Shown here piece after piece: positions 6,744-15,848 of a stretch of 15,848 bases of DNA. The stretch spans positions 1-15,848 of the forward strand of contig JAJZFF010000348.1 of the NCBI GenBank assembly GCA_021805485.1, in the 5' to 3' direction. The stretch's first letter is position 1, and each line of letters opens with the position of its first letter. The notes under the pieces were generated by a model. That model did not search any database and was not told the DNA's origin. It saw nothing but the letters and a program-made list of their open reading frames with translations. The stretch is from Pseudomonadota bacterium. GTDB lineage: Bacteria > Pseudomonadota > Alphaproteobacteria > Acetobacterales > Acetobacteraceae. The position numbers were made by a program, and so were the translations under genes.

Positions 6744-7799
6744 TCAGCGCTGAACCGGCAGCGGGATCGGCTCGTCGTCGAGGCGCTTCCAGCGGTAGAT
6801 CAGGGCCGAGACGATCCAGCACAGCGCGAAGACGCCGATCACCACGAAGCCGAAATCCGCGAGGTCGTCGTTCATGCGCCCGATCAGATGCCAGAACCCG
6901 TCATCGAGGCCGAGTTGGTCGCCGATGAGGCCGAGCGCCTCGATGCCGCCGATGAACACCGCCACCACCACCGAGGCGGCGGTGATGGTGAGATTGTACC
7001 AGAGCTTGCGCATGGGCTTGACGAAGGCCCAGCCGTAGGCCCCGACCATCATCACGCTGTCGGCCGTATCCACCAGCGCCATGCCGGCGGTGAAGAGGGC
7101 GGGGAACACCAGCGTCTGCCAGGGGGAAAGGCCCGCGGCGGCCTCGGTGGCGGCGATCGCGAGCAGCCCGACCTCGGTCGCGGTGTCGAACCCGAGGCCG
7201 AACAGGAAGCCGATCGGGAACATGTGCCAGCTCTTGGTCACCAGCCGGAACAGCGGGCGGAACAGCCGCGCCAGCAGGCCACGGCCGGCCAGCAGCATGT
7301 CCAGGTCGTCCTCGTTCAGCGCGCCGCCGCGCCGGACCATGCGGAAGCTCCGCCAGATGCCGCGCAGCACGGCGATGTTGGCGAGCGCGATGGCGAGCAG
7401 GAACAGCGATGAGACGACGGTACCGACGACGCCGCCGATCGCCTTCGCGGCCTCGAGATTGTCCTTGAGCGCCGAGGTCGTGGCGGCGATGACGATGGCG
7501 GCGATCACCACCACCGTCGAATGGCCGAGCGAGAAGAACAGCCCCACCGTGGCGGGCTGGCGGCGCTGCTGCATGAGCTTGCGCACGACATTGTCGATCG
7601 CGGCGATGTGGTCGGCGTCGACGGCGTGGCGCAGCCCGAAGATCCACGCCAGGAAGGCGGTGCCGAGCAGCGTCGGGTGGCCGGAGAAGGCGACCCAGGC
7701 CCAGAGCCATGCGATGACGTTGGCCGCCACGAGCCCCGTGCCGAGCAGGCCGACGAAGCGGCCGAGCGGGCGCGTATTGCTGATGGCCAATTCGCTCAT
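6744..7799 (-). CDS. NiCoT-family nickel/cobalt permease (HoxN/HupN/NixA type)
   Basis: This 351-residue integral inner-membrane protein has about eight hydrophobic segments and imports Ni2+ and/or Co2+. The diagnostic NiCoT motifs are all present: RHAVDADHI (57-65), the H-x4-DH metal-recognition signature in the second membrane segment; GLFFSLGHSTVV (86-97); GLGFDTATEV (201-210); and GMALVDTADSVMM (239-251). Length is normal for the family. The ATG has a good GGGAGGA a few bases upstream. It lies 40 bp downstream of a LysR-type regulator on the same strand, close enough for co-transcription. No hydrogenase, urease or cobalamin genes are visible, so nickel versus cobalt preference cannot be decided. 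I saw no cobalamin or nickel riboswitch in the short upstream gap. Confidence 0.96.
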   Translation of the reverse strand: MSELAISNTRPLGRFVGLLGTGLVAANVIAWLWAWVAFSGHPTLLGTAFLAWIFGLRHAVDADHIAAIDNVVRKLMQQRRQPATVGLFFSLGHSTVVVIAAIVIAATTSALKDNLEAAKAIGGVVGTVVSSLFLLAIALANIAVLRGIWRSFRMVRRGGALNEDDLDMLLAGRGLLARLFRPLFRLVTKSWHMFPIGFLFGLGFDTATEVGLLAIAATEAAAGLSPWQTLVFPALFTAGMALVDTADSVMMVGAYGWAFVKPMRKLWYNLTITAASVVVAVFIGGIEALGLIGDQLGLDDGFWHLIGRMNDDLADFGFVVIGVFALCWIVSALIYRWKRLDDEPIPLPVQR

Positions 7800-7839
7800 C
7801 GCGTCCTCCCATTATCCCTTTGGGCTCGATGTTCTCCCA

Positions 7840-8727
7840 TCACGCCGCCGGCCGCAAGCCCAGCGCTGCCTCCAGACTGTCGCGGATGAAGCCGACCAGC
7901 GGGGCCACCAGGGCCATGCGTCCGCCGGCATCGCCAAAGATCGCCATGTCCGCCGTGCCGAGCCGGGGCAGGGCGGGCAGTTCGCGCAGCCCGGGCGGCA
8001 GCGTCGAGCGGCCGAGCACGGTCACCGCCAGCCCGGCCTGCACCGCGGCGATCACCCCGAGCAGGCTGGCCGAGGTGTAGACGATCTCGTTGGCGATGTT
8101 GGCCCGCGCCAGCGTGGTCAGCGCCCGGTCGCGGAACATGCAGCCGGCCGGCAGCATCGCGAGCCGCAGGGGCACGCCGCCGGCATCGGCCGGGTCCGCC
8201 AGCGCGAACCCCTCCGCCGCGACCCAGACCAGCGTTTCGGTGGAGATCAGCGCGCCGGACTGCTCGCCGTCCCGGCGCTTGGCGATGGCGAGATCGAGCA
8301 CGCCGCGCTCGCAGGCCGCGCGCAGCTCCTGGCTGCGGCCGACCTCCACCTCCAGGTGCAGATCCGGATAGGTGCGTGCGAAGCGGGAGAGGATGGCGGC
8401 GAGCTGCTGGGGGACGAAATGGTCGGCGACGCCGAGGCGCAGCCGCCCGCGCACCGGCGGCGCGATCATCCGCCGCACCGCCTCGTCGTTCAGCGCCAGC
8501 ATCCGGCGCGCATAGACCAGCAGCACCTCGCCATCCGCGGTCAGCGACAAAGCGCGGCTCGTGCGCTCGAACACGCGCTTGCCCAGGAGATCCTCCAGCC
8601 GCTTGATCTTGAGGCTGATGGCCGACTGGGTCAGACCCAGCGCATGGCCCGCGGCAGTGAACCCGCCCTCCGCGGCCACGGTCGCGAAGCAGCGAAGCAG
8701 GTCGATATCGAGATCGGGATACCGCAT
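7840..8727 (-). CDS. LysR-type transcriptional regulator
   Basis: This 295-residue DNA-binding regulator has an N-terminal winged helix-turn-helix at about residues 8-66, including FTAAGHALGLTQSAISLKIKRLEDLLGKRVFER with the standard A-x-x-L-x-x-(S/T)-Q-S-A-(I/V)-S pattern. A substrate-binding-protein-like effector domain runs from about residue 88 to the end. I prefer the ATG at 8727 to an in-frame ATG at 8742 because GGAGG lies eight bases before it and the other has none. The gene sits between a DUF2076 gene and the nickel/cobalt permease, all on the minus strand. An inverted repeat with T-N11-A spacing overlaps its ribosome-binding site, pointing to negative autoregulation. LysR proteins usually control a divergent neighbour; here the nearest candidate target is the co-directional permease, an inference from position only. 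Confidence 0.93.
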   Translation of the reverse strand: MRYPDLDIDLLRCFATVAAEGGFTAAGHALGLTQSAISLKIKRLEDLLGKRVFERTSRALSLTADGEVLLVYARRMLALNDEAVRRMIAPPVRGRLRLGVADHFVPQQLAAILSRFARTYPDLHLEVEVGRSQELRAACERGVLDLAIAKRRDGEQSGALISTETLVWVAAEGFALADPADAGGVPLRLAMLPAGCMFRDRALTTLARANIANEIVYTSASLLGVIAAVQAGLAVTVLGRSTLPPGLRELPALPRLGTADMAIFGDAGGRMALVAPLVGFIRDSLEAALGLRPAA

Positions 8728-8732
8728 CGGCC

Positions 8733-8763
8733 GGGCCTCCATCGGATAGCGTAATGGAGGTCC
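8733..8763. promoter_or_regulatory. Inverted repeat with LysR-box geometry overlapping the lysR ribosome-binding site
   Basis: Arms GGGCCTCCAT (8733-8742) and ATGGAGGTCC (8754-8763) are inverted copies with one mismatch around an 11-bp centre. This gives exactly T-N11-A, the core geometry of LysR-type binding sites. On the minus strand the left arm contains the GGAGG that serves as Shine-Dalgarno for the regulator starting at 8727. Binding there, or a hairpin in the mRNA, would reduce its expression. The binding protein is inferred from geometry and position. Confidence 0.55.
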
Positions 8764-8788
8764 CGGCCCCGATCAAATCCGGCCCCGA

Positions 8789-9598
8789 TCAGGTGTTGTC
8801 GAAATCGCCGCCGCCGCTGTCGAGGTCGGAACTGGTGTCGAAGACCGGGTCGCTGGTCGCGGCGTCGCTCCAGCCGGCGCTGGGATCGGGGCCGGGGGCG
8901 GTGGTGTCCAGGCTGGCGTCGTTGCGCGCGCTGTCCCACGGGTTGGCGGTGGCGGCCGGGTCCGCGGCCGGCCCCCAGGGGCTCGCCGCGGCACCGCCGC
9001 CGAACCCGCCGGAGGCGAACCCCTCGGTCCCGCCGGCGAAGGCGCGATGGGGCGAGAACAGGTCCATCAGCGCGTTGCCGACCACCATGCCGCCGGCCAC
9101 CCCGGCCGCCGTGGTCAGCGCCGAGCCGAGAAAGCCGGAGCCCGGGCGCTGGAACATCCCCGGCTGGAAACCCGGCGCGTATTGCGGCGGCGGCGCGTAT
9201 TGCTGCTGCTGGCCCTGCTGGGCGGCGAAGGGCGGCGGCTGCTGCGGCTGCTGTGGCTGCTGCGGCTGGCCGCCACCGAACAGGCCGCCGAAGAAGCCCC
9301 GTCCCGCCTGCGGCTGGGCGGCCGCGGCCTGCGCGCGCTGCTGCGCCTGGTCCAGCTCCCATTCCAGCCGCTTGATGCGGTTCTGCGCCTCGACCAGCGC
9401 GTGTTCCTGGACGAAGGCGGTCTGGGCCATGCGGTAGCGTGCTTCCGGGTAGCGCGTGAACAGCTCGCCGATCAGTGCATCCGCCTCCGGATCCACCGGT
9501 GGCAGGGGCGGCACCGCCCCAGGCACCGAGCCGGTGGCGGCACGGCCGCTGATCCGCTCGACGAAGCGGGTGATGAGGTCGCGCTCTTCGTTGGTCAT
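8789..9598 (-). CDS. DUF2076 domain-containing protein
   Basis: This 269-residue protein has the conserved N-terminal DUF2076 helical region ([16 protein letters not shown]) and a probable coiled coil at about 55-95 ([19 protein letters not shown]). Then come Gly-Phe repeats ([12 protein letters not shown], 99-110), a Q/P-rich stretch built of QPQ triplets (111-143), a Gly/Ala-rich hydrophobic segment at about 154-181, and an acidic, disordered tail ending [10 protein letters not shown]. Function of the family is unknown; the layout suggests a scaffold or surface-associated protein, which is only a guess. The ATG at 9598 has AGGA seven bases upstream; a longer in-frame start at 9634 is not supported. 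It diverges from glyQ and lies 61 bp upstream of lysR on the same strand. Confidence 0.88.
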   Translation of the reverse strand: MTNEERDLITRFVERISGRAATGSVPGAVPPLPPVDPEADALIGELFTRYPEARYRMAQTAFVQEHALVEAQNRIKRLEWELDQAQQRAQAAAAQPQAGRGFFGGLFGGGQPQQPQQPQQPPPFAAQQGQQQQYAPPPQYAPGFQPGMFQRPGSGFLGSALTTAAGVAGGMVVGNALMDLFSPHRAFAGGTEGFASGGFGGGAAASPWGPAADPAATANPWDSARNDASLDTTAPGPDPSAGWSDAATSDPVFDTSSDLDSGGGDFDNT

Positions 9599-9653
9599 GA
9601 TTGGGTCCTGCCTGGCATGAAGCGACGCCTGCACGATGTGGCGGCGGCGCCTC

Positions 9654-9675
9654 GCCGCTTCAAGCGGGCCGCTTG
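9654..9675. promoter_or_regulatory. Interlocking inverted repeats between DUF2076 and glyQ
   Basis: Two overlapping palindromes share their middle arm: CCGCTTCAAGCGG at 9655-9667 and CAAGCGGGCCGCTTG at 9661-9675, both perfect around a single central base. GCCGCTT therefore appears twice, 14 bp apart, with its inverse AAGCGG between. The site lies 80-100 bp before the glyQ ATG and about 60 bp before the divergent DUF2076 ATG. It could be a dimeric operator or, if transcribed, a pair of mutually exclusive hairpins. No strong promoter hexamers are visible; TTGCCC (9673-9678) with TTATGG (9695-9700) 16 bp away is a weak candidate. Confidence 0.4.
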
Positions 9676-9754
9676 CCCGCCGGGGGGCACGCCCTTATGG
9701 TGCGCCGCCCATTGCGGGTTCGCTCTGTTCTCATCGCGCAGCCTGATCGTCCCG

Positions 9755-10630
9755 ATGCCCGCCACGCGCCCGCCCAGTTTCCAGGATCTCATCCTGCGCC
9801 TGTCCGCTTTCTGGGCCGGCCAGGGCTGCGCGCTGCTGCAGCCCTACGACATGGAGGTCGGCGCCGGCACCTTCCATCCGGCGACGACGCTGCGCGCGCT
9901 CGGCCCGAAGCCCTGGCGCGCGGCCTATGTGCAGCCCTCGCGCCGCCCGGCCGACGGGCGCTATGGCGAGAACCCGAACCGGCTGCAGCACTACTACCAG
10001 TTCCAGGTGATCCTGAAGCCGACGCCGGAGGACCCGCAGGCGCTGCTGCTGGCGAGCTACCGCGCGCTCGGCATCGAGCCGCTCGCCCACGACATCCGCT
10101 TCGTCGAGGACGATTGGGAGAGCCCGACCCTGGGCGCCTGGGGCCTGGGCTGGGAAGTGTGGTGCGACGGCATGGAGGTGACGCAGTTCACCTATTTCCA
10201 GCAGGTCGGCGGCATCGCCTGCGCGCTGCCCTCGGTGGAGCTCACCTACGGGCTGGAGCGGCTAGCGATGTATGTGCAGGGCGTGGACAATGTCTACGAC
10301 CTCGACTTCAACGGCGCCGGGCTGACCTACGGCGACGTGTTCCTGCGCGCCGAGCGCGAATACAGCGCGCATAATTTCGAGCACGCCGACACGGCGATGC
10401 TGGCGCGGCATTTCGCGGACGCCGAGCTCGAGTGCGCCGCGCTGCTCGCCCACGGGCTCGCCCTGCCGGCCTATGACCAGTGCATCAAGGCCAGCCACCG
10501 CTTCAACCTGCTCGACGCGCGCGGGGTGATCAGCGTCGCCGAGCGCGCCGCCTATATCGGGCGGGTGCGCGCGCTGGCGAAGCGCTGCTGCGAGGCCTGG
10601 CTCGCCGGCGAGGAGGCCGCCGGTGGCTGA
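9755..10630 (+). CDS. glyQ: Glycyl-tRNA synthetase alpha subunit
   Basis: This 291-residue catalytic alpha subunit of the bacterial alpha2beta2 class II glycyl-tRNA synthetase activates glycine with ATP and charges tRNA-Gly together with the beta subunit. The sequence is highly typical: [28 protein letters not shown] starts near residue 24, followed by [44 protein letters not shown] and the class II end motif [12 protein letters not shown]. Length matches the family (about 290-300). The ATG at 9755 puts the conserved SFQDLI at residues 8-13 as in relatives, though its ribosome-binding site is weak. The 3' end overlaps glyS by 8 bp, so the two are translationally coupled. Confidence 0.98.
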   Translation: MPATRPPSFQDLILRLSAFWAGQGCALLQPYDMEVGAGTFHPATTLRALGPKPWRAAYVQPSRRPADGRYGENPNRLQHYYQFQVILKPTPEDPQALLLASYRALGIEPLAHDIRFVEDDWESPTLGAWGLGWEVWCDGMEVTQFTYFQQVGGIACALPSVELTYGLERLAMYVQGVDNVYDLDFNGAGLTYGDVFLRAEREYSAHNFEHADTAMLARHFADAELECAALLAHGLALPAYDQCIKASHRFNLLDARGVISVAERAAYIGRVRALAKRCCEAWLAGEEAAGG

Positions 10631-12671
10631 ATTGCTGCTGGAACTGTTCAGCGAGGAAATTCCCGCCCGCATGCAGGCGCGCGCCGCCGGGGAGCTGGGG
10701 CAGCTCGTCCGTGCCGACCTCGCGGACCTCCATCCGCGCGATCTGCGCAGCTTCCATGCGCCGCGGCGGATCGCCGTCGCCGCCGAACTCGACGCCGGCG
10801 TGGCGGCGAGCGAGACCATCGAGCGCGGGCCGCGCCGCGGCGCGCCGGAGGCGGCGCTGGCCGGCTTCCTGCGCAAGCACAGCGCCGCGCGGGAGGATCT
10901 GGTCGAGGAGGGCGAGTACTGGGTGCTGCGCCGCACGCGCGCCGCCCGCGCCGCCGGCGAGCTCATCGGCGCCGCGATCCCCGGCATCCTGCGCCGCTTT
11001 CCGTGGCCAAAATCCATGCGCTGGGGTGCCAGCGCCTTTCCCTGGGTGCGGCCGCTGCGGCGCATTCTTTGCCTGCTCGATGGCGCCGTGGTGCCGTTCG
11101 ATCTGCGCGAGGGCGAGGATGACGGCCACGGGCTCGCCGCCGGCGATCACACCGAGGGGCATCGCTTCATGGCCCCGGGCGCGTTCCATGTCGTCGGCGC
11201 CGCCGACTGGCAGGCCAAGCTGCGCGCGCGCTCCGTGCTCGTCGATGCCGATGAGCGCCGCGAGGCGATCCGCGCCGGGCTCGCGGACCTCGCCGCCGCG
11301 CGCGGGCTCAGCATTCTCGAGGACGCGGCGCTGCTCGACGAGGTGACGGGCCTGGTCGAATGGCCGGTGCCGCTGCTGGGGCGGATCGATGCCGCCTTCA
11401 TGGACCTGCCGCCCGAGGTGATGCAGGTCTCGATGCGGGTGAACCAGCGCTATTTCGCCACGCGGCACGCCGACGGCACGCCGGCGCCGGCCTTCGCCTT
11501 CATCGCCAATATCGCCGCCGCGGATGGCGGGGCGGCCATCGTCGCCGGCAACGAGCGGGTGCTGCGGGCGCGGTTTTCGGACGCGCGGCATTTCTGGGAT
11601 CTCGATCGGAAGACCCGGCTCGCCGACCGGGTCGACGCGCTGGAGGCGATCACCTTCCATGCAAGGCTCGGCAGCCAGGGCGCGCGCGTGCGCCGGCTCG
11701 AACGCCTGTCCGCGATCATCGCCGGGACGATCGGCGCCGACCCGCTGCTGGCGGCCGAGGCGGCGCGGCTGGCCAAGGCGGACCTCACCACCGGGATGGT
11801 GGGCGAATTCCCTGAGTTGCAAGGGGTGATGGGGCGGTACTACGCGCGCCATGACCGCGCCCCGGCCGCCGTCGCCGATGCCATCCGCGACCATTACCTG
11901 CCCAGGGGCCCGACCGATCCGGTGCCGACGGCGCCGGTATCGCTCGCCGTCGCGCTGGCGGAAAAGCTCGATCTCATCGCCGGCTTCTTTGCCATCGGCG
12001 AGCCGCCCACTGGGTCGGGGGACCCCTACGCGCTCCGCCGCGCCGCGCTCGGCATCATCCGCAGTATTCGCGAGAACGGTCTGCGGCTGCGCCTGCGCCC
12101 GCTGATCGCGGCGGCCGCGCACGGGCTGCCGGCCGCGCCCCCGGTGGATGCCATCGTTGCCTTCGTCCATGAGCGCCTGCGCGTGCAGCTGCGCGCCGAG
12201 GGGCTGCGCCACGATATCGTCGCCGCGGCGCTGGCGAGCGCGGACGTGGATGACGACCTCGTGGTTCTCGCCCGCCGGGCCGAGGCCGTCGCCGGCCTGC
12301 TCGATACCCCGATCGGAGCGGATCTTCTCACCGCCTATCGCCGCGCGGCCAATATTCTGCGCATCGAGGAGAAGAAGGACGGGCCGCACGATGGCCAGGC
12401 GGATCCGGCACGGTTCCACGAACCGGAGGAGGGTCGCCTGGACGAGACTCTCGCCACGGCGCTGGCCGCGATCCAGGCCGCGGTGCAGGTCGAGCGCGTC
12501 GAGGACGAGGTCCGCGCCATGGCCGCGCTGCGCGGACCGATCGATGTTTTTTTCGAGAAGGTGACGGTCAATGCCGCCGATCCCGCATTGCGCCGGAATC
12601 GGCTAAAGCTGCTTTCACAGATCCGTCGCACCATGAATCGATTTGCTGATTTTTCCCTGATCGAAGGCTGA
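10623..12671 (+). CDS. glyS: Glycyl-tRNA synthetase beta subunit
   Basis: This 682-residue beta subunit recognises and binds tRNA-Gly in the alpha2beta2 enzyme. The N-terminus [15 protein letters not shown] is the standard opening of GlyS. The central HD-like region ([23 protein letters not shown], about 385-408) and [16 protein letters not shown] (about 464-480) are conserved family blocks. The C-terminus ([11 protein letters not shown] near 640, then [11 protein letters not shown]) is the anticodon-binding region. The start is GTG at 10623, overlapping the glyQ stop, with GGAGG at 10612-10616 six bases upstream. Length is close to the usual 690. ppdK follows after 13 bp, consistent with one transcript. 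Confidence 0.98.
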   Translation: MAELLLELFSEEIPARMQARAAGELGQLVRADLADLHPRDLRSFHAPRRIAVAAELDAGVAASETIERGPRRGAPEAALAGFLRKHSAAREDLVEEGEYWVLRRTRAARAAGELIGAAIPGILRRFPWPKSMRWGASAFPWVRPLRRILCLLDGAVVPFDLREGEDDGHGLAAGDHTEGHRFMAPGAFHVVGAADWQAKLRARSVLVDADERREAIRAGLADLAAARGLSILEDAALLDEVTGLVEWPVPLLGRIDAAFMDLPPEVMQVSMRVNQRYFATRHADGTPAPAFAFIANIAAADGGAAIVAGNERVLRARFSDARHFWDLDRKTRLADRVDALEAITFHARLGSQGARVRRLERLSAIIAGTIGADPLLAAEAARLAKADLTTGMVGEFPELQGVMGRYYARHDRAPAAVADAIRDHYLPRGPTDPVPTAPVSLAVALAEKLDLIAGFFAIGEPPTGSGDPYALRRAALGIIRSIRENGLRLRLRPLIAAAAHGLPAAPPVDAIVAFVHERLRVQLRAEGLRHDIVAAALASADVDDDLVVLARRAEAVAGLLDTPIGADLLTAYRRAANILRIEEKKDGPHDGQADPARFHEPEEGRLDETLATALAAIQAAVQVERVEDEVRAMAALRGPIDVFFEKVTVNAADPALRRNRLKLLSQIRRTMNRFADFSLIEG

Positions 12672-12684
12672 AGGAGCCCTCCCG

Positions 12685-15354
<2,670 letters not shown>

Positions 15355-15382
15355 CGCGAATGCGGGCGGCAGCGGGGCGCGC

Positions 15383-15848
15383 ATGGCGTCGCACAGCCGG
15401 GGCGTGCAGTCGGTCGAGGTGGCAGGGCGGATCCTCGCCGCGCTGACCGCCCATGCCGGGCCGATGATGCTGCGCGACCTCGCGGCCGCGGCGGCGGTGA
15501 CGCCGGCGCAGGCGCACGCCTACCTGGTCAGTCTGCGCAAGCTCGAACTGGTCGAGCAGGAAGCGGATGGCAGCCGCTACCGGCTGGGTCCGTTCGCGCT
15601 GCGCATGGGCCTTGCCCGGCTGCGCGTCTCCGATCCGCTGCGCATCACCTCGGATATGATCGGCGCGCTCTCGGACCGGCTCGGACTGATGGTGACGATC
15701 TCGGTCTGGGGCGACCATGGTCCGACGGTGGTGCGGGTCCACGAGGCGGCGACGCAGGTGCACGCCAATCTGCGCGCCGGGTCGGTGTTCGCGCTCACCG
15801 GTACGGCGACCGGCTGGGTGTTCGCCGCCTTCGCGCCCCCCGACCTGG
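15383..15848 (+). CDS. IclR-family transcriptional regulator, N-terminal fragment
   Basis: The first 155 residues are present; the window ends inside the gene (IclR proteins are usually about 250). It begins MASHSRGVQSVEVAGRILAA, the common IclR opening. A winged helix-turn-helix at about residues 8-69 includes MMLRDLAAAAAVTPAQAHAYLVSLRKLELVEQ, with YRLGPFALRMG closing the wing. The effector-binding domain begins near residue 82 (DPLRITSDMIGALSDRLGLMVTISVW). The ATG at 15383 lies 28 bp after the ppdK stop and has only a weak GGGGCG upstream. It may be co-transcribed with glyQS-ppdK by read-through or have its own promoter. Its target may lie beyond the right edge; the ligand is unknown. Confidence 0.88.
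   Translation, partial: MASHSRGVQSVEVAGRILAALTAHAGPMMLRDLAAAAAVTPAQAHAYLVSLRKLELVEQEADGSRYRLGPFALRMGLARLRVSDPLRITSDMIGALSDRLGLMVTISVWGDHGPTVVRVHEAATQVHANLRAGSVFALTGTATGWVFAAFAPPDL

Noticed and set aside
8765..8791. Direct repeat GGCCCCGATCA, two copies 16 bp apart
   Set aside because: There are only two copies, the second overlapping the DUF2076 stop codon, in a GC-rich setting; too little to support a function.
9190..9290. GCTGCT/GCGGCT-rich stretch as a regulatory microsatellite
   Set aside because: It is fully explained as codons for the Q/P-rich linker of the DUF2076 protein.
10530..12419. 629-codon minus-strand open frame opposite glyS
   Set aside because: It is the same GC-driven antisense artefact; glyS on the plus strand is conserved end to end.

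Overview
The window is very GC-rich, with tightly packed genes on both strands and few AT-rich signals. The mix of genes suggests an alphaproteobacterium, probably Rhodospirillales/Acetobacteraceae. It holds a two-subunit glycyl-tRNA synthetase followed directly by pyruvate phosphate dikinase, a DUF2076 protein, valine-catabolism 3-hydroxyisobutyryl-CoA hydrolase, and a sulfotransferase with C-terminal DUF4214-like repeats. This placement is inferred from gene content and composition, not from a database search. I see no rRNA, tRNA, insertion sequence, phage gene or CRISPR array, and the window looks chromosomal.

Left part (1-4906). A truncated minus-strand gene, possibly a PLP-dependent enzyme, diverges from a complete 3-hydroxyisobutyryl-CoA hydrolase gene. 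Three minus-strand genes follow: a membrane-anchored FMN/Fe-S glutamate-synthase-like oxidoreductase, an NADPH:quinone-oxidoreductase-like dehydrogenase, and a YgjP-type metallopeptidase. They look like independent housekeeping or metabolic units, not one operon.

Middle part (4907-9598). This is the least ordinary section. A ten-unit, perfectly periodic 15-bp tandem array lies immediately before a plus-strand sulfotransferase gene. Each unit carries a Shine-Dalgarno-like GGAGA. The sulfotransferase has a TPR-like middle and two DUF4214-like repeats at its C-terminus, and its probable TTG start overlaps the stop of a small ORF that runs through the array. Next is a minus-strand cluster: DUF2076 protein, LysR-type regulator, and NiCoT-family nickel/cobalt permease. 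An inverted repeat with exact T-N11-A geometry overlaps the lysR ribosome-binding site and suggests autoregulation, possibly extending to the permease 40 bp downstream.

Right part (9599-15848). glyQ, glyS and ppdK run on the plus strand with an 8-bp overlap and a 13-bp gap, so they are almost certainly co-transcribed. They make both subunits of glycyl-tRNA synthetase and the enzyme that interconverts pyruvate and phosphoenolpyruvate. Interlocking inverted repeats lie upstream of glyQ. An IclR-family regulator begins 28 bp after ppdK and runs off the window.

The point most worth following up is the 15-bp array and its relation to translation of the sulfotransferase. The rest is mostly recognisable families in ordinary arrangements.
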